This document shows, in pieces, positions 35,692-45,851 of a stretch of DNA of 64,000 nt; position 1 is the first letter of the stretch, and each line of letters opens with the position of its first letter. Location: the NCBI GenBank assembly GCA_001931875.2, contig MSJH02000640.1, positions 26,563 through 90,562 on the forward strand, written 5' to 3'. Source of the stretch: Byssochlamys sp. IMV 00236. Lineage: Eukaryota > Ascomycota > Eurotiomycetes > Eurotiales > Thermoascaceae. The notes beneath the pieces are model-generated. The model saw nothing but the letters and a program-made list of their open reading frames with translations. It made no database searches and was not told the DNA's origin. The position numbers and the translations under genes were made by a program.

Positions 35692-36381
35692 GAATTTCCG
35701 AACCTGCGTACCGCGTACGGACGATATGGCATCGTCTTTGGTGATACAGAAATCATTAGTTGTGCGCACAGCACCATTATCAGCAGCCAACAAGGCCACC
35801 GTCCGACTCTGTCCCACCATCTCTTCAAAGTTGGTCAAGATGGAGACTGCACTTCGCCCCAATAGTGGTGAAGACTTTTCTGTGAGCAGGAAGGCGCATT
35901 TTGGAACAGGTCTTCCACTATCATCAATATCTTCTATCACTTGAGTCAATGTCCGGGATTATTCGGACTTAGGGAGGTTTTCATTGCCTGGCGTTTCTTG
36001 TATGCCATCCGTTGGGTTCTACTGCTTTACCTCTTTTGTCGCACAGCATGTTTGATATCCACAAAGTTAAATGGAGAATAGATTGCACATGGGTAGCGGC
36101 TCTCGGTACATAAATAATGCGACTTCATACTCATACCTTTGTTTCTAATCTTCGGCCCTCTCCGTTACTGTCATTGAGCCTTGATACCATATACACGAAC
36201 GAGAAATTCTGGTTTGGACAAGTAAGCTTTCTAGGAAACAAAAGGAACTGACATCTTCTGACAACTGCTCAACTCAGCTCGAGGTACTCGATAATGGGAC
36301 TCATGCTTCTTCCTGACAAGATAGTGTTTATGTTCTGCCTTGTAGCTAATATACGGCTTTGTCTTATAAGGAGCATGGCTT
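35692..36381. other. Convergent intergenic region
   Basis: About 690 bp between the AP-2 mu stop and the nuclease stop. A 97-codon frame on the minus strand (35656-35949) overlaps the AP-2 mu 3' end and shows no motif, so I do not call it. Otherwise only 3' UTR sequence is expected. Confidence 0.45.
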
Positions 36382-37389
36382 TCATCTATGCTTCTCACAC
36401 CCACAACTGCCTCCCATAGCTGCTCTAGCCAGTTGTACCTTGCTAAGTTGTCTTGGCTCTGGTGACAAATCTCTTGGGCTGAGCTCCACCGATTCCTCTC
36501 TCCGCTCAGCTATCGTTGCCCGCTTTTTGCTTGCAATCTCTGAAGTATAGACCATATTCAGCCAATTGGCCAGGCGGTAGCCACCCTTAGCTATCTGAAG
36601 CTCGATGGTACTGATGGCGCTGTTGTAGTAGGTCGGGTACAAATCGCCCTTTTCAAGCGCTGCGGCACCATTTGGCATTACCACAGTGCACACATGAGAG
36701 TTTCCATCGCTAGCCCACCGCGTCGCCGTGGTTTGTGCGTCCTTGACATCGTCACCATCAATCCAGCTAGCCTTCTGGCTCGCGTAGTCGCCAGAGTCGA
36801 TTTCTTTAATCAACTGATCAGCCCAGGTTTTCGCATCGCTCAGGCTGCTGCCCCCAATCAAGGTCTCAGGCATGTACGTGTCCCAGTCCGCGTGAAGGTT
36901 ATCGCTATAACCCTGGTATGTAACCTTGATCTCGTTACCGCCAACCTCGTACGCCTCATCGTGTAACGGCTGCGTTATATCGCCAACAAAATGCACGATA
37001 AACTTCAATGCCTCAGCAGTATGCTCGCTTGACAACCTCCCGTCACCAACGCGCTGTGTATAGTTTGCTATGGCACTGACGGAACAGCCAGAAGATCCGC
37101 AGTCGCGGTTATAATCGACATTGCAGCTGGAGGGGGGGTTGTCCTGGGCATCTATGTAGTGCAGAGGTGCTGACCAGGCGCCCGCCGAAGTTAATCGGTA
37201 CTCATCCGCCCATGAGGCGATGTCAGCTAGATACGAGTCATTCGTATTGCTGAGGACACCTTGAGCCCAACTTGCGACTTCGCTGTTGACGTAGTTCTGG
37301 GCAATGTATGCGACTGTCGCGTGGCCGAGAACACCCCAGGCGTGTGTGCCTTGGGTGGCAGCGAGGCCGAGGAGGATATAAGAGATCAT
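36382..37389 (-). CDS. Secreted S1/P1-type zinc nuclease
   Basis: A single exon of 335 residues. A signal peptide (about 1-17) ends before the mature N-terminal Trp18, a zinc ligand in this family. Other ligands are visible in order: His23 (GVLGHATVAYIA), Asp62 (IASWADEYR), His77 (APLHYIDA), the FIVHFVGDITQPLHDEA block, and NLHADWD. Paired cysteines (SSCNVDYNRDCGSSGC) and Asn glycosylation sites (e.g. NDS near residue 50) fit secretion. The enzyme would hydrolyse single-stranded DNA and RNA and 3'-mononucleotides outside the cell, releasing phosphate and nucleosides. The C-terminus extends about 40 residues beyond the usual S1 core, is rich in Arg, Glu and Pro, and ends in GGSCGCEKHR. Confidence 0.93.
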   Translation of the reverse strand: MISYILLGLAATQGTHAWGVLGHATVAYIAQNYVNSEVASWAQGVLSNTNDSYLADIASWADEYRLTSAGAWSAPLHYIDAQDNPPSSCNVDYNRDCGSSGCSVSAIANYTQRVGDGRLSSEHTAEALKFIVHFVGDITQPLHDEAYEVGGNEIKVTYQGYSDNLHADWDTYMPETLIGGSSLSDAKTWADQLIKEIDSGDYASQKASWIDGDDVKDAQTTATRWASDGNSHVCTVVMPNGAAALEKGDLYPTYYNSAISTIELQIAKGGYRLANWLNMVYTSEIASKKRATIAERREESVELSPRDLSPEPRQLSKVQLARAAMGGSCGCEKHR

Positions 37390-40300
37390 GTTCTTTACCT
37401 GAATGTCCAGTATTTAAGAGGTCATTAGATAGTAATGTGGACGAGAAAGAACCTTGTAGTTGATATCAGCCAAGGGACGACCACTTCCTCTTTTAAACTT
37501 CATACCCCGACAAGGGCGGGACGTACGTATATTCGATAGCAGGGTCCATAATAGAAAAGGTAGCAAATCGAGTATTAATTAGTTTCTCGGCAGCTGCGTT
37601 ATCTAAACCATCTCTAGAATGCTACCAATCAATGCCATAAAACGGCCTGGAACGATCTCCCGTTGCAATTTGAGCTCGCCGACACGCAGGGAACTGCCCA
37701 GTCTTGAAAAGTGAAAAGGTGACTAAAAAGGGTATGCACGTCGCGATCCTCGTTATCAATTGGCGTCCGACCAAGAATTACTTGCTTCTGGAAGGGGACA
37801 AGTATATGTTTGCTGGCTAGTTTATCTTATAGATGTAACCTCGTGGTTATCGGGCACTTGACGATAGGCTGATACGAGATTGTGCCCTGATACTGCTCCG
37901 TACGGACTCCGGCCGCGCCCCAATCTCAAATGTCACCTTAGATGGCTTCACTTATACAGGGTTAATAATAAGAATTTATTCTTACTTAATACATGCATGC
38001 GAGACATTGATCTTCTCTCTTTATCACACAGGGAGGGAGGGAATATGTAAATTGCCGTATATATACCATGGAGAACTGGCATTCATGGCGTTAACCACTT
38101 TCTGTATAGATGTGAGAAGTCTTCTGTCTGGCTGTCTCTCAGTCATCGATATTTTCCATCTGGTGATCAACCGCATCTTCACTTCGACTCAACTAAGGAT
38201 TGGAGGTTCTTATCATAATGAATTACAATACGACCACCTCTCAGTTGGATATCATTCTCTGCTGCAGCCTCAGACACATAGCTTGTGCTAGACCTAACCA
38301 GACCATATTGGTCTGCACAAGCAGCGTCAGTTTTCCTCCTCTAGAAGTGCACATATCAGCAACCCTTTGGGCTTTTCATGTGTAGCCTTCAATTTCCCTC
38401 CTTCTCCATTAGGGCCATGGACAAAGATCTCCTCAATGGCCACTCTGGCGGCTGCAGATAGTACTCCAAACTGACGGGTGCCTCGCCCAATTTATTTACG
38501 AAACCAACAGGCCTGCTCGATGAACTCTTCTGAACCCACAACCATTCTATCAATCGGAGCACCTAGGCCCTTTGAGAAGCAAAATAAAGACTGGTACTGT
38601 CGAAAAAGACTACAGTAGTGACGCAAGATCCTACTCCAGAAGTAGCAGCTTCATATATCCTAGCACCGTAAAGATAGACTTCAATATTGCTGCCATGAGG
38701 CCATTCGCATTATTCGTCGAGTTTCATCAATTGGCATGATGATCCCATTAATTTTCTATTAAGCTAATTAATCGCGTTGGACAATTATCAAAATTAGCAT
38801 TTTGTACCGGTTTCGTCAAATCACCTCGTCTCGTCGTCTGCGTCAAGCTGTATGCAATATCTGCTCGTGATATCTTCTAACGAAATATAGAGACCAATTT
38901 GAGGAACAACCGGGTGGATTATAGCTCCAGTCTACATGCTTACACCACCAGCCTCGGAGCTGATGATATGAGAGCGATGATCACAAAGAATGGGAACGGA
39001 GGCTGGTAGGAGAATTCTTTCGAATTATTCACTCGGGTCAAAAACAGCATTTCCTAGGTCGTTTCATGTCGTAGATAAGAGTTAACTTTTGTCGTTGGAC
39101 GGCTGGCATGAGGAGCGCATGCCATCACGTTCCTATAGTAGGTGGGAAATTGAGTATTAAGCGTCTTCTCCATATTACAATGTGATATAAAATCTTAGAA
39201 AAGGGGCAGTAGATTTCAAACATGTTCACTTGTTGAAATCTACATATGATATTCCAATTCCAGTACTTGGTCTTTCGTACATAGATAATATAGTAGACGA
39301 ATAATATTAACCGCACAGATTGGAAATTTTGCTTATATATCTTCCCCTTATTAACTATACCTTGTCTCTTGCTGTAGTTATACAAGGCAAGTCAAGTTCA
39401 AAGTGAGTAGTTACTAGAACGCTATATCCAGGCAGTCCTTACACTATCTGCACTGTCCTAAAATTGAGAGACAATTCCAATCATCTAGACTGGCACTGCC
39501 TTGTAAGCATTTCCTGCTAAAAGACATAGGTATACCTGCATGATCTGCTCCCGGGTAGTTTCCCAGTGGAGGTTTATTTTACCTATCTAGTTACGCATCT
39601 TACACACCTACCTAGTCAGCTAGCCATTTATTTATCTATTCCCGTGATCAATGCAGCTTGCAAAAATATCTCAATTAACCCAATCCCAACTCCATCTACA
39701 AGAACCTATTATTATTACCTCAGAATTTATGCATATCTATAGCTTCCTGCAACATTATCCATCCTGAGACACCGGACCGGTTCAACGGATCAAAAAAGAA
39801 AGACACCACCCCAGGATCTCCACAACAAGCAAGAAAAAAAAAGCTCACCGCTAGTTCTAGAGTATCCTATCTAATCCAGGCTCGAATATCGATCGATCGC
39901 ATAACGAAGCGATCTTCCAAACTAACATATGCAGAGGAACCAATCAATCAATCAATCCATAAACGGATCCTGTTGCTCGATAAATAATAATAATAAATCA
40001 ATAATAACAAACAAACATTAGTTATATACCTAATGTAATATGGATCAGACGAAACCGGGTATGTGTTTAATTAGATTAGGTATATTGCCCAGGTAACGCG
40101 GCGATTAAGTTCACTAGTTTGGGCTGCCACAGCAATACTAAAGACAGACAGAGTAAAGTTCTGACTGCTGAGGCCCACTAAATGCGGACCGGTCGAACTC
40201 CCGTCCGCTTTCTCTTTCAGGTTTCATTTGATTTTACGGATAGATAGTAGTCTATCATGGGGAAAGTCTGATAACAACCGTGACCACTGACAGGGGGTTG

Positions 40301-40905
40301 GGGTGGTGGCAGATGAACTACTCTACTCCGCCGATGGCGATTGCAAGAGAAGGGATAATGTGATGATATCTTTGAATGGCACCGATGGTGATTGATTACA
40401 ATTAGAACTCTTTGAGAGTGGATTAGATAAGGAGTCAAGATCAAGTTCAAATTCAAATTCAATTGATCAATTGTCAATTCAACTGCGATAGAATGACTAT
40501 CCGTGATGTCGCATTAAGTATCATCTCAGCAAGATTGTTAACACATGAAGAGAATGGAAGAGAAGAAAAACAAAAAACAGCATTCCAACGTAGTTATTAC
40601 AGTGGGAATTCGTCCCAATCCAAATGTCCAGCTCAACAACAGAGAGAAAATAAAAGAAAGATTAGACATGTCCAAGTATCCGGGGAATTATGCTGCAAAA
40701 AGAAAGAAGAAAGATATACCGCCCAAGGCCAAAACCCCGAGTGTCACAGAAACGCCGGTAGCCACCAAGCCTTTTTCCGTATGTCCCAATAATTGTACAC
40801 TTGAAGACCATAATAAGTCCTGAAAAGCCTAGGAGAGGCAAGATCTGAATATAACGCCTGATCCGGGAGTAATAAGTCATTTCGTTCGAGAACGGTAGAG
40901 CCAGT
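37390..40905. other. 3.5-kb AT-rich intergenic region
   Basis: No gene is supported. The segment from about 38700 to 40100 is strongly AT-rich and contains simple repeats: a CAATCAAT tract near 39940-39957 and an AATAAT tract near 39985-40010. Short open frames (38007-38291, 39125-39385, 40463-40792) have no motif. It includes the nuclease promoter at its left end and the 3' UTR of the SANT gene at its right end. Confidence 0.5.
39941..40012. repeat. Simple repeats (CAAT)n and (AAT)n
   Basis: Near 39941-39958 the tetranucleotide CAAT repeats about four times. About 30 bp later an AAT trinucleotide tract runs imperfectly to about 40012. These are short, likely variable microsatellites inside an AT-rich intergenic region. 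Confidence 0.7.
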
Positions 40906-41694
40906 TTACCGCCAGTTCTCGTCAATGGGTCGGCGGACCATGCGCCTTCCGCGTCGAAGACCGACGTTGCCCTCTCCGACCAGGGCCTGCCATCGTCGTC
41001 CGACGGTGTCGTTATCCTTTCCCATGCGGCGCGCGCACTCATCCCAGTCTCGCTGGGAGAGTTGGAACTTCTCCAGGACTAGTTCCACCAATCTCCGGTC
41101 ATCTTCCGCACTCCAGTCCGAGGTGGGATTGGAACTGCAGTCTGATATCTCAATCGAGGGAATCGCAGTGTCTGGGTCAGGAGTGGCCCCGTTGTTCTCT
41201 GTTTTTGTCACGAGAGGGGCTAGTTCTGATGGTCTGACGGTGACGGATCCGAGAGAGTGGAAGTCAGAGATCGCAAGACCCAGAGGAAGGTCGAGCGGAG
41301 CACACCTTTGGCGCTTGGGTGTTGAGAATTGATCACGAGGGGATACATCGGCCATCTCAGTATCGCTATCCTCGTAGCAGTCTCTTCTTCTCTTGTTCAC
41401 ACCGCGGGGTGGTGTCGATTGTCGCTTGACGACCCTCTGTGGTTGGGTCCGGGTCGGCGGCTTGACGTGAAGTGGGCTTTGTAGACGCTCTGGTCTGGCA
41501 CGTCGCGGTGATGGCGAAGGAGAGACGTTGTTAAGAAGAGATTGTAGTGCGCGACAGGTTCCCAGGAGGCCGTTGCTTGCTGAGAAGCCATCGTCGGACG
41601 GCGGAGGTGTAGGCGAGAACAGGCGACTGGCCGCAAAACGCGACCGGGCCGAGTACTTTCGGGGGTCGCAGGGAAGCGCAGACGGGAGAAGCAT
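40906..41694 (-). CDS. Single-repeat SANT/Myb-like nuclear protein
   Basis: One exon of 262 residues from the ATG at 41694. An upstream in-frame ATG at 41964 would add 90 residues of unlike composition, so I prefer the shorter form beginning MLLPSALPCDPRKYSARSRF. The middle is disordered, rich in Pro, Ser and Arg, with basic KKR-like patches (VNKRRRD, TPKRQR) that could be nuclear localisation signals. A single SANT/Myb-like helix-turn-helix lies at about 193-239: DWSAEDDRRLVELVLEKF, then RDWDECARRMGKDNDTVGRRWQALV. The Trp spacing fits a Myb-related repeat. The end is very basic (GLRRGRRMVRRP). DNA binding is likely; targets and role are unknown. Confidence 0.78.
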   Translation of the reverse strand: MLLPSALPCDPRKYSARSRFAASRLFSPTPPPSDDGFSASNGLLGTCRALQSLLNNVSPSPSPRRARPERLQSPLHVKPPTRTQPQRVVKRQSTPPRGVNKRRRDCYEDSDTEMADVSPRDQFSTPKRQRCAPLDLPLGLAISDFHSLGSVTVRPSELAPLVTKTENNGATPDPDTAIPSIEISDCSSNPTSDWSAEDDRRLVELVLEKFQLSQRDWDECARRMGKDNDTVGRRWQALVGEGNVGLRRGRRMVRRPIDENWR

Positions 41695-44600
41695 CTTGTG
41701 TGAATGAATTCTGATGAATTCCGCTTCCAAATTGATAGTTTGTGTGTTGCTATGTGATGGAGAACTGCTGGGCTGTTGTGCGCAGGCCACAGCTTGCTGC
41801 GGGAGACTATGCGCCGGAGCGGTTCTCGACGGCGATTGACGGTTTCTGTATGGTAAAATTCGGTAGATCGATAGAGTGAGGACGTGCGCTTCGATATCGA
41901 CAATCTCCGGACGATGCGACCACGCTGTGGTGGAATGGACGCAGTGAAGATGGCGGTCGCGCAATGGGTGGTTTTCGCGGGGAGAGATGGGAACGGGGGA
42001 GGAGTGGGAGAACGGCGAGAAGGGCCAATTTTAGCAGGGGCAGCGCTCGGTTCCGGGAACGGACGCCAGTGGGAGAACCCGTTCGCAGCCAGCGGTTTGC
42101 GCCAGTCTCCAGACGGCCACCAGAACTAAAACTCAGACAACAACGACAAGCTTGTGGATCCCCCTCCTTGACGATATCGATGAGACCGTGCCCCTAGCAG
42201 CTCGTCCAGCTAAAGTGACCTCTTACTCTTAGCCTCTTCTCCGCCGCGTGCCGGTTGCCGCTGGCACCGGACAGCCCAGCGCTGCGTTTGTACTGAGACA
42301 AGCTTCCTCTGGGAAAGAGAAGAGATCAAGGGCGTGCTCGTTGCCCCATGCAGTGACTGCAAGGTGTCTGCGAGGATGCTGGATACCACGAGGATCACAG
42401 GGTTGCTTTCCCCTTCTCTTGCAATGTACCTTGCACACCCGCTGACGACAGAAGCAGCTGGAACGACATCAATCCTCCAATCGAGCTGCTCATTCGTATA
42501 CTTACCATACCATAGTCTAGATAGAGACACGAGTAACTAACAGGGGTCATTTCCTCGGGGTCTGGTGACTGAGCAGCCGGGTCGACGAAGGCCTTCGAAC
42601 TGTTCTACGAGACCGCCGGTCAAATAGCAGCTCAACAACGGTGCAGTGCCATTGGAGGATGAGATGGGCTGTGCGCGCTGCAACGTCCATCGATAGCCTG
42701 CAGGGACCGGTCTAAAGCTCCATGACATGAGGATCATCCACACTTTTGGTCCTGCCTCAGGACACAAGTCTGTCCGCTCAGAAAGAAAGTTACGCGCTCT
42801 GAGGTCATCCCTCTCTCCTCCCTGAACTATCTCCTAGATAGACGTTCTGACAGTACAGAAAGGAAAAGCCCGATGTGGCTGTTCCTTGCTGCAGAGTATT
42901 AGAGTATTCTTGGATAATCCCCCGCCCCCTCCCCCTCCGGTAAGGAAGAAAGGGATCTCGAGCACCTCGAGGAGCCCATTTCGTGCTACCATTATGGCAT
43001 TGAGAAGTCTCCGGCCCATCATGCAAGACATCTTCTCTACTCGTACTGTCGACCTTGCCGTCTTGGTGCTAGTATCCCCTCCTTTCTGTCCATGACTCCA
43101 TTAGACCCCAGCCACCCGTGCGACTCGCGCAGCAGCATCCTTCCATTGCATCCGATGCTCGTGACGGCAATTGAGCAGCACAATCAATGGGGAGGATGAA
43201 TAATGCATCATGACTCTTAGCATGCGTAATAATAATGGCCGGTTCCAGAGACTTCAAGACTTGTCGGCTCTGAGACTCGGAAAACACCCCTGACGGTCAT
43301 CGTCGACTGAGCCGTTTCGACTTGTTCGCGATCCGCTCGTTGAGCCAATTTATCCTCTTTGGGAATGCGCGTCACTCCCGCGTTTCAGCACGTGTCGCGT
43401 GCGCGTCTAGCGCGTCGCCCAATCATGGCCGCGCGCTTCCGACTTTCCCAATGTCCTTTTGTCCTTCTCACCGTTGCCACCAGCGAGTGGATTAAGACCA
43501 ACCGAGATAACTACCTATCTAGCGATAATGCGACGACGGTGCCTGAGCAGATACGCTAGGCAAGTGGTGAAGTTCCACGTGCAACGCAGTCGGCATTTCA
43601 CACGATTGAGGTCATACTGCAGTAACTGTACGAGCGCCCCTTGCGCGGCAGGGCCAAAGTGAATTAAATTCTTCCTGGGAGGCTGGAGAGCATTGAACGA
43701 GAGGAAACTGCATCCGATTTCGTTATCAGTAACCTTTGCCATTGGTCTGCTTCTCTTGCTCCCCTTGCGCTCCCTCCTCGAAACGGTACTTCCCTACAAA
43801 GGGTTGTTACGCCTGCCCGCGATATAGGGTATCATCTACTCCATCGTGGAAGGGAAAAAAAGCAATACAGCACAAAGCAAGTCAAGGACCCGGTCACCTG
43901 GTGCATATGCTGCATGTACTCTGCACCCCGCAACCGCCTCTTAGGAGGACGCCACCTTATCGAGTCTGAAGAACCTGCGAGGCAAAACCTGCTGCTCGAG
44001 ATTTTGATATGCTGTCTTCATACTCCAGTTGGAAGTCCCATAATATAACCTGATCAGGAACCCAGACAATCCTGTTCTGGAACGCATAACACTTGCTACT
44101 ATAGTAGGTATAATTATGTCTTGCATTATTTCCCAAAACGGCACTATCTCTACTCATCCCTCCTCCCTACTATGTACTACTTACTCCCTACCATCAGTTA
44201 ACCCGACTCAAACCCTAGGAGAATTAATTTAACTTAATTCAATTTAATTTTTCACCTACAAAAGACAAACTCTCAAATAATTAACCTTCCAACCTTCTTC
44301 AAGCCTTATACCCCGCACCTTTTTTGTAGAGTACCTAGCCAAAGATCTCATCTAAAGCAAGGGATACAACGCACCACTGTGTACCTGCATTTAATTTTTA
44401 TATTCTTGCACACATCAAGCCCCCCTCCCCCCACTGAAAACTTGGATCTAGGAAGTTACCGAACCCTGTCGGGGTCCAGTTTTCACTCTCTCTTGATTTG
44501 TCTTTTCTCTGTATAAAATTGATGCAAGACATCGACTACCTCCTCCTCCACCAACCCCTTCCTTTTTCCTCGACCCTTGTTCAACGGTTGAAACTAGCCT

Positions 44601-45851
44601 TCTAGTTGCAGGTTAGTACTTTCTTTGCTCGAATTATATTCTTTTTTTTTATCCTGTTCTATATAATTAGTTCTTCGATGATATGGGAGAGAAGAAGAAG
44701 AAGAGGGATCGGTGGCTGGTGGCCGATCTTGTCTGTGGCGAATCGATGGACCCCGTGAGGCTCGGGCTTGCCTATCTATCTCTCTATGTCTTTCTATGGA
44801 GCCCGATGGTAGGTAACTTGGTTTTTGACATGCGTCAAGTCAGAGAGAGAGAAGACGAAGAAGAGAAAAAAAAAAAAGAATGAAAATCCACTATCATGAT
44901 TGTCAACGAGTGAATGCGGTTCCGCATAGTGTATTTGTATTTCTTTCTATATTGGAAAGAGAAAATTAGGGAAAGTGGGCAGTTACTCTCAAATTCGCTA
45001 TTGGGGGTTTTATTATTTTTCCTTCGGGGAAGTGGTTAACACGCCGTTCTTCTACGGAAGGGGGTTCTTTCCCCTTCTATGTCTCTTATCTTTGGATGGT
45101 TGTAAAAGAGAAACTGTTACGGATTGGCAAGCGTAGCTGAACTAATTACTCTCTTAAGTCAAATAGATGAATTCATCATACTCGACTCTAAGTACCAAAC
45201 TCTCCAACACAGATATTGTATCGATACGTCTCTACAAGTTTGAAAATCCATATGACACCTTCAACACCAGCCGCAATGCATATCATATCTGGAAATGCGA
45301 CTAATCTTGAAATGCAGGGTGGCTGACTGGCAGCCAGCCATCGTCCACCCGAGAGATTGAGCTTAATGATCCATCCTACAAGTTGTTCGTGCTGGTGCCC
45401 GGCTTGGCGGTCTCAATTGCCTATCGATAAAGGCTACTTATGGGTTTGTGTTACCGAGATAGGGCGGCAGTGGGGAAGTCTTCTGGTGGAGCTTATGTAT
45501 CCTTAGCTGCACGCCTTGCATAGTTCCCGTTTCAAAGAAACTCAAGATATCACTGAGACCTCAAGTGATCGGCTGAGACTTTGGCACATTCAAGTAATTT
45601 CAAACTCAGACGTGATTACTGACTATCAGAAAAGAAATCGAATCAATTTTTGGACTGCAAGGGCGGGTGTATTAAGACGAAAATACGCCATGAACTTTGT
45701 AAAGACCACATAGTATCAATAAAAGAAAGATAACGTGATAAAGATTTGGGACATGAGTGAATACTGTCAGCTCGTCCCGACAAACCGAATATTGTCTATC
45801 CCATGCGTTCAGCTCCCAATCACTGCAGAGATAGACAGGTTGCTTGCACTC
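41695..45851. other. 4.1-kb intergenic region
   Basis: No gene is supported. Parts near 41900-42200 belong to the SANT gene promoter and leader. Frames at 42210-42530 (minus) and 43359-43559 (plus) are short and motif-free. At 44460-44640 a promoter-like segment occurs: a TATAAAA-like box at about 44513-44519, then a CT-rich tract, then a splice-donor-like GTTAGT at about 44610, but no long frame follows. CCAAT pentamers occur near 43344 and 43412. The right end holds the FHA kinase 3' UTR. Confidence 0.45.
44500..44640 (+). promoter_or_regulatory. Promoter-like segment with no coding gene downstream
   Basis: A TATAAAA-type sequence at about 44513 is followed by a CT-rich stretch (about 44535-44580) and a possible 5' splice site GTTAGT near 44610. 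This is the layout seen before many fungal genes, but only a 66-codon frame (44683-44883) follows. It could start a non-coding transcript or be chance composition. Confidence 0.25.

Noticed and set aside
35656..35949. 97-codon minus-strand frame
   Set aside because: Protein-like at first glance, but it overlaps the AP-2 mu 3' end and shows no motif or good start context.
40463..40823. Overlapping Lys-rich frames
   Set aside because: Low-complexity, AT-rich, overlapping in two phases; looks like chance.
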